Assembly: GCA_020342235.1 (NCBI GenBank)
Contig: CP073219.1
Location: 248,001-312,000, forward strand
DNA from: Saccharomycopsis phalli
Lineage: Eukaryota; Ascomycota; Saccharomycetes; Ascoideales; Saccharomycopsidaceae
Reading direction: 5' to 3'
Length of the DNA: 64,000 nucleotides
Shown: piece after piece, positions 61,229 to 64,000 of the stretch
How positions within the stretch are numbered: the first letter of the stretch is position 1
Layout of the letters: every line of letters begins with the position of its first letter
Made by a program: the position numbers and the translations under genes
The notes under the pieces: model-generated
Seen by the model: only the letters and a program-made list of their open reading frames with translations
The model's database searches: none
Told to the model about the DNA's origin: nothing

Positions 61229-62926
61229 CTAACAAATAAAATGGTGAATCGCCCTTAGAAAGCGATTACTTGGCTTGTTTTCTTCCTGCCAAACGATGTT
61301 ATCAACATCAAGTCTATTGGTGTCAATATCCACTTCATCAAATGGCAAGAGCCACGGAGTCCCTTGTATCAATTGATAAGCAAGCCAGAGAACTAAGAAG
61401 AATATTAGAGAAATATATGAGCATACGCAGTCTGCGATAGAGAGTCTCAACATGAAAACATTATAGCCTTGTATAAGAATCACAATGAATAAAATAAATC
61501 CAGCATAGTATGCACCATAGGGCATGAGTTTAGCCTTGTAAGGTAAATCATCTCTTGAAATTCCCCTGTACTTCAACACTCTTACAAAGCGAATATGACA
61601 AATGGAAATCAAGAGCCAGGCAGCAATTCCAGCGACAGAACTGATATTAACCAACCAGAATGTTACTACTCTGCTGTACCATATTGTAGCATATGCCAAT
61701 GATCCAAACAGGGCAGAAAAGAGCACAGCAACATAAGGTACACCAGCGTGATTGACGATGGTGAAAACTTCAGGAGCATGTGACGCCTCTGCTAACGAAA
61801 AAAGCACTCTGGAGGCAGTGTAGACATTTGAGTTCCCTGCCGAAACCACAGATGTTAGGATCACCGCATTCATAATGTGTGGGAGAATATACGTGCCTGA
61901 ATTCTTCATGGCAACGATAAACGGCGAAAATGATGTATAAGAGGAGTTACTAGAAAGCTGAGGGTCATTGAATGGAACTAATAGCCCCACAAAGAAAACA
62001 GACAACACATAGAATAATGTGACTCGGGTGAAGACATTGTTAATGGCTTTGGGCACGGCCTTCCGCGGATTGCTGGCTTCCCCTGCTGTCACACCAACCA
62101 ACTCTGTTCCCTGATAAGTGAAAACCGCATTAATGAGTGCCAAGACAAATCCACTGAGCTTGCTGGGAAATTTGGATCCCGGACCCCATACAAAGGGTTC
62201 GTGCCAGTACTTGAATCCCACCGGACCTTGTTTCCCTGCTCCGCAAACCATGCAAAATGCATATATAAGCCACCCTACAATTGCCGTGACTTTAATCAAG
62301 GCGATCCAGAATTCCACTTCTCCGTAATATCTCACAGGAAGCAAATTGATCACCGTGAGCAAAAACCAAAATAGTGTAATCCAAAATGCAGCAGGCACAG
62401 CATCGGTCCAATAGGTAATAATCTGAGCAATAATGGCTATTTCAATTGGAAATGTGCTGACCCAGTTCCACCAGTATATCCACCCTCCGGCAAATCCAAT
62501 TGCCGGAGATAAGAATCTGGTGTTGTAGATGGAAAATGAAACCGCTGGAATAAACGTGCACATTTCGCCTAGTGACTGCACCACACAATAGATAATCGTG
62601 CCGATAAAAATGTATCCGAGCAACGATATAACTGGGCCTGCCTCCATCAATGATGTTCCAATACCAAAGAAAACCCCCGTGCCGATGGTAGCACCCATTG
62701 CTAGCATAGATATCACTCTCGGCTTCAAGTCTCTTTTGATGCCATTTTTACTTGTTACGTCTACCTTTGCCTCGTCAATCGGAAAATCGCGTTCTCTAAT
62801 ATCTTCAGCCGCTGTGATATAAACAACATCACCTTTTTTCGCAAACTCTGATGATGCAAGTGTCTTGTTGGAGAACATCGTTGACTCCGAATCATTTGAA
62901 TTATCGTATACTACCGCATTCCCCAT
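61229..62926 (-). CDS. Basic amino-acid permease of the CAN1/LYP1/ALP1 group
   Basis: The 565-residue protein has twelve predicted membrane segments. YAT-family signatures include ISMLAMGATIGTGVFFGIG in helix 1, FTYQGTELVGVTAGEASNPRKAVPKAI, FVGLLVPFNDPQL and the C-terminal LKYRGISRDDLPYKAKLMP. The block NLLPVRYYGEVEFWIALIKV and the cytosolic tail VDIDTNRLDVDNIVW are close to yeast Can1, so arginine/lysine/histidine uptake is likely. The long frame begins at a TTG; the first ATG is 62926 (MGNAVVYDN). Candida species have several CAN paralogues, so no number is given. Confidence 0.92.
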   Translation of the reverse strand: MGNAVVYDNSNDSESTMFSNKTLASSEFAKKGDVVYITAAEDIRERDFPIDEAKVDVTSKNGIKRDLKPRVISMLAMGATIGTGVFFGIGTSLMEAGPVISLLGYIFIGTIIYCVVQSLGEMCTFIPAVSFSIYNTRFLSPAIGFAGGWIYWWNWVSTFPIEIAIIAQIITYWTDAVPAAFWITLFWFLLTVINLLPVRYYGEVEFWIALIKVTAIVGWLIYAFCMVCGAGKQGPVGFKYWHEPFVWGPGSKFPSKLSGFVLALINAVFTYQGTELVGVTAGEASNPRKAVPKAINNVFTRVTLFYVLSVFFVGLLVPFNDPQLSSNSSYTSFSPFIVAMKNSGTYILPHIMNAVILTSVVSAGNSNVYTASRVLFSLAEASHAPEVFTIVNHAGVPYVAVLFSALFGSLAYATIWYSRVVTFWLVNISSVAGIAAWLLISICHIRFVRVLKYRGISRDDLPYKAKLMPYGAYYAGFILFIVILIQGYNVFMLRLSIADCVCSYISLIFFLVLWLAYQLIQGTPWLLPFDEVDIDTNRLDVDNIVWQEENKPSNRFLRAIHHFIC

Positions 62927-63410
62927 GGCGTCATTATACGAGAACAAATATTTAGGGCCATTGCACTATATATAAAGGACGAATGGCATTTCGAAAACAT
63001 GGGGCGTTGGCCGAGTATCCGAGGAAGGCACCAACTCGCAGGAATGCTCACTAAAATTTCAATGCGATGGGAAGTCGAGTCATTTAAACCGTAGAGATGT
63101 GACTCTGGCAATAAAATTGGCCCACTGACTTGATGTGGCATAAAATATTCTCGCTATTAACTTTAAATTGTTTCTGGTGTGCCAAGTTTTGCTACAAACT
63201 GTGATTTCGATTTAAGAATCTAGTGCAGTCTCATGCAAGGCTACCCTTGTCCCCTATTTGTTCTAATATTATCAATGGGCTGATAAGTGGAATATATACA
63301 AAAGCACAATTGATCAACTTGAATACCTGCCGCTTCTATCTTATATTAGCGTCTGATCAGGTTTACTGCGACGCCTGCAATCCGTAGGGTATGTACAAGA
63401 AAATTATGTA
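62927..63410. promoter_or_regulatory. Permease promoter region
   Basis: 484 bp between the permease ATG and the 3' end of the next gene. A TATATAAA-type box lies near 62965-62975 on the gene strand. No gene. Confidence 0.4.
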
Positions 63411-64000
63411 TTAACGACGACTAAAAGTGAACACCACTAAGATAGAAGCAGCCAAGGTGAAGATCGCACCAGGAACCAAGAGCTGGTTTGGTATTCCTGG
63501 AATAAATTCAGGTTCATTAGGTTGTGCGTATATCACTGGCGATGGCCCAACAGTAGGTCGGTCCTCCTTCTTGGAAGCAGGCTTGAGGATATTTTCAATA
63601 TTCTCTTGAGGGTTATGTACAAAGATATCGGCCTTTGTGAGTCTTAGGCGTTTGCATATATCAACACAGTCTGTCAAGTCCTGGTCTGTAGTGATTGCCA
63701 CAAGATCACCCTCGTCATCGCGATATGAGATGGCAAAGCTGCTTTTAGGAGGTGCCTTGGAGTCAAAATCAATCTCACTGTCATCATCGTCCAAGTCGGC
63801 CGAGTCAAGAGGACCGTTTAACAACTTCAACTCGTTGTGAAGAAGCTTTTCTGTAATAAGACTGCGCATGTTTGTAATACCTTCAGAGGGTTTTAATGTC
63901 ACCCTGTGGACTCTGCCAGAGGGGGATTTGAATTTGAAGCCAAATGGAGCGTCTGTGCTGTAAGATTTGAGCTGTTGGTGCTCAGAAGCAAGCACTGACG
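63411..64000 (-). CDS. PB1-domain protein with C-terminal membrane anchor, N-terminus beyond window
   Basis: The 196 residues in the window start inside a larger protein; the frame is open to the right edge and the only possible starts there are not ATG. A PB1 domain spans FGFKFKSPSGRVHRVTLKPSEGI to LRLTKADIFVH, including the acidic OPCA-like part YRDDEGDLVAITTDQDLTDC. A linker and a C-terminal hydrophobic helix (LVPGAIFTLAASILVVFTF) follow before the end SRR. This layout is that of fungal CBS-PB1 proteins (S. pombe Mug70-like), which would carry CBS domains in the missing N-terminus. Confidence 0.75.
   Translation of the reverse strand, partial: SVLASEHQQLKSYSTDAPFGFKFKSPSGRVHRVTLKPSEGITNMRSLITEKLLHNELKLLNGPLDSADLDDDDSEIDFDSKAPPKSSFAISYRDDEGDLVAITTDQDLTDCVDICKRLRLTKADIFVHNPQENIENILKPASKKEDRPTVGPSPVIYAQPNEPEFIPGIPNQLLVPGAIFTLAASILVVFTFSRR

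Overview
The window is chromosomal DNA from a budding yeast (Saccharomycotina) of the CUG-Ser clade, the Candida/Debaryomyces group. Evidence: compact, mostly uninterrupted genes with short AT-rich spacers; a few introns of 38-127 nt with GTAAGT/GTATGC-type donors and TACTAAC-like branch points lying close to the acceptor; gene families typical of this clade (ATO, CAN-type permease, extended HGT-type transporter, CinA-like protein); a probable complex I subunit, which S. cerevisiae lacks; and CTG codons at positions where homologues carry Ser/Thr or another polar residue (RVB1, HEM12, VPS29). Wherever CTG occurs it should probably be read as serine. No transposon, phage, CRISPR array, rRNA gene or canonical tRNA was seen.

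Layout. 0-16.7 kb: ABP1 (cut by the left edge), ERG7, GDE1 (5' intron), CQD1-like UbiB kinase (hidden 3' exon), a large intergenic region, an HGT/ITR-like transporter and RVB1. 17-26.8 kb: a repetitive GPI-anchored wall protein, a degenerate minisatellite, RVS161, a palindrome array, SAT4/HAL4, SAM4, an ATO transporter, HEM12 and an unidentified gene; from about 18.8 to 26 kb the genes are visibly more GC-rich than elsewhere. 28-36.3 kb: B-type cyclin, probable complex I ESSS subunit, RPN13 (intron between its two domains), CinA-like protein, a probable Pol III structured RNA, an unidentified Ser-rich protein and a fatty-acid elongase. 37-49.9 kb: LCB1, MPC2 (intron), CDC23, a coiled-coil protein, a velvet-domain regulator, a small basic protein, an ER cyclophilin ending in KDEL and a probable USA1. 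50.4-64 kb: VPS29 (intron), ARD1, TRS31, an AHC1-like zinc-finger protein, SFM1, PRP3, a three-exon ATP19, a large coiled-coil protein, a basic amino-acid permease and a PB1-domain membrane protein cut by the right edge.

Most genes are unlinked housekeeping functions: sterol, sphingolipid and haem synthesis, endocytosis, vesicle tethering, retromer, cell cycle/APC, proteasome and mitochondria. Divergent neighbours often share very short promoters (SFM1/PRP3, ARD1/TRS31, ER cyclophilin/USA1-like). The least expected items are the velvet-domain gene, the RPN13 intron whose retention would give a Pru-only receptor, the CQD1 exon hidden because its apparent stop codon lies inside a branch point, the nine-copy palindrome array upstream of RVS161, and the tRNA-like Pol III transcript near 32.6 kb. 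I saw no multi-gene system that looks wholly new; the strongest leads are single-locus ones. Start codons were chosen as ATG by hand throughout.
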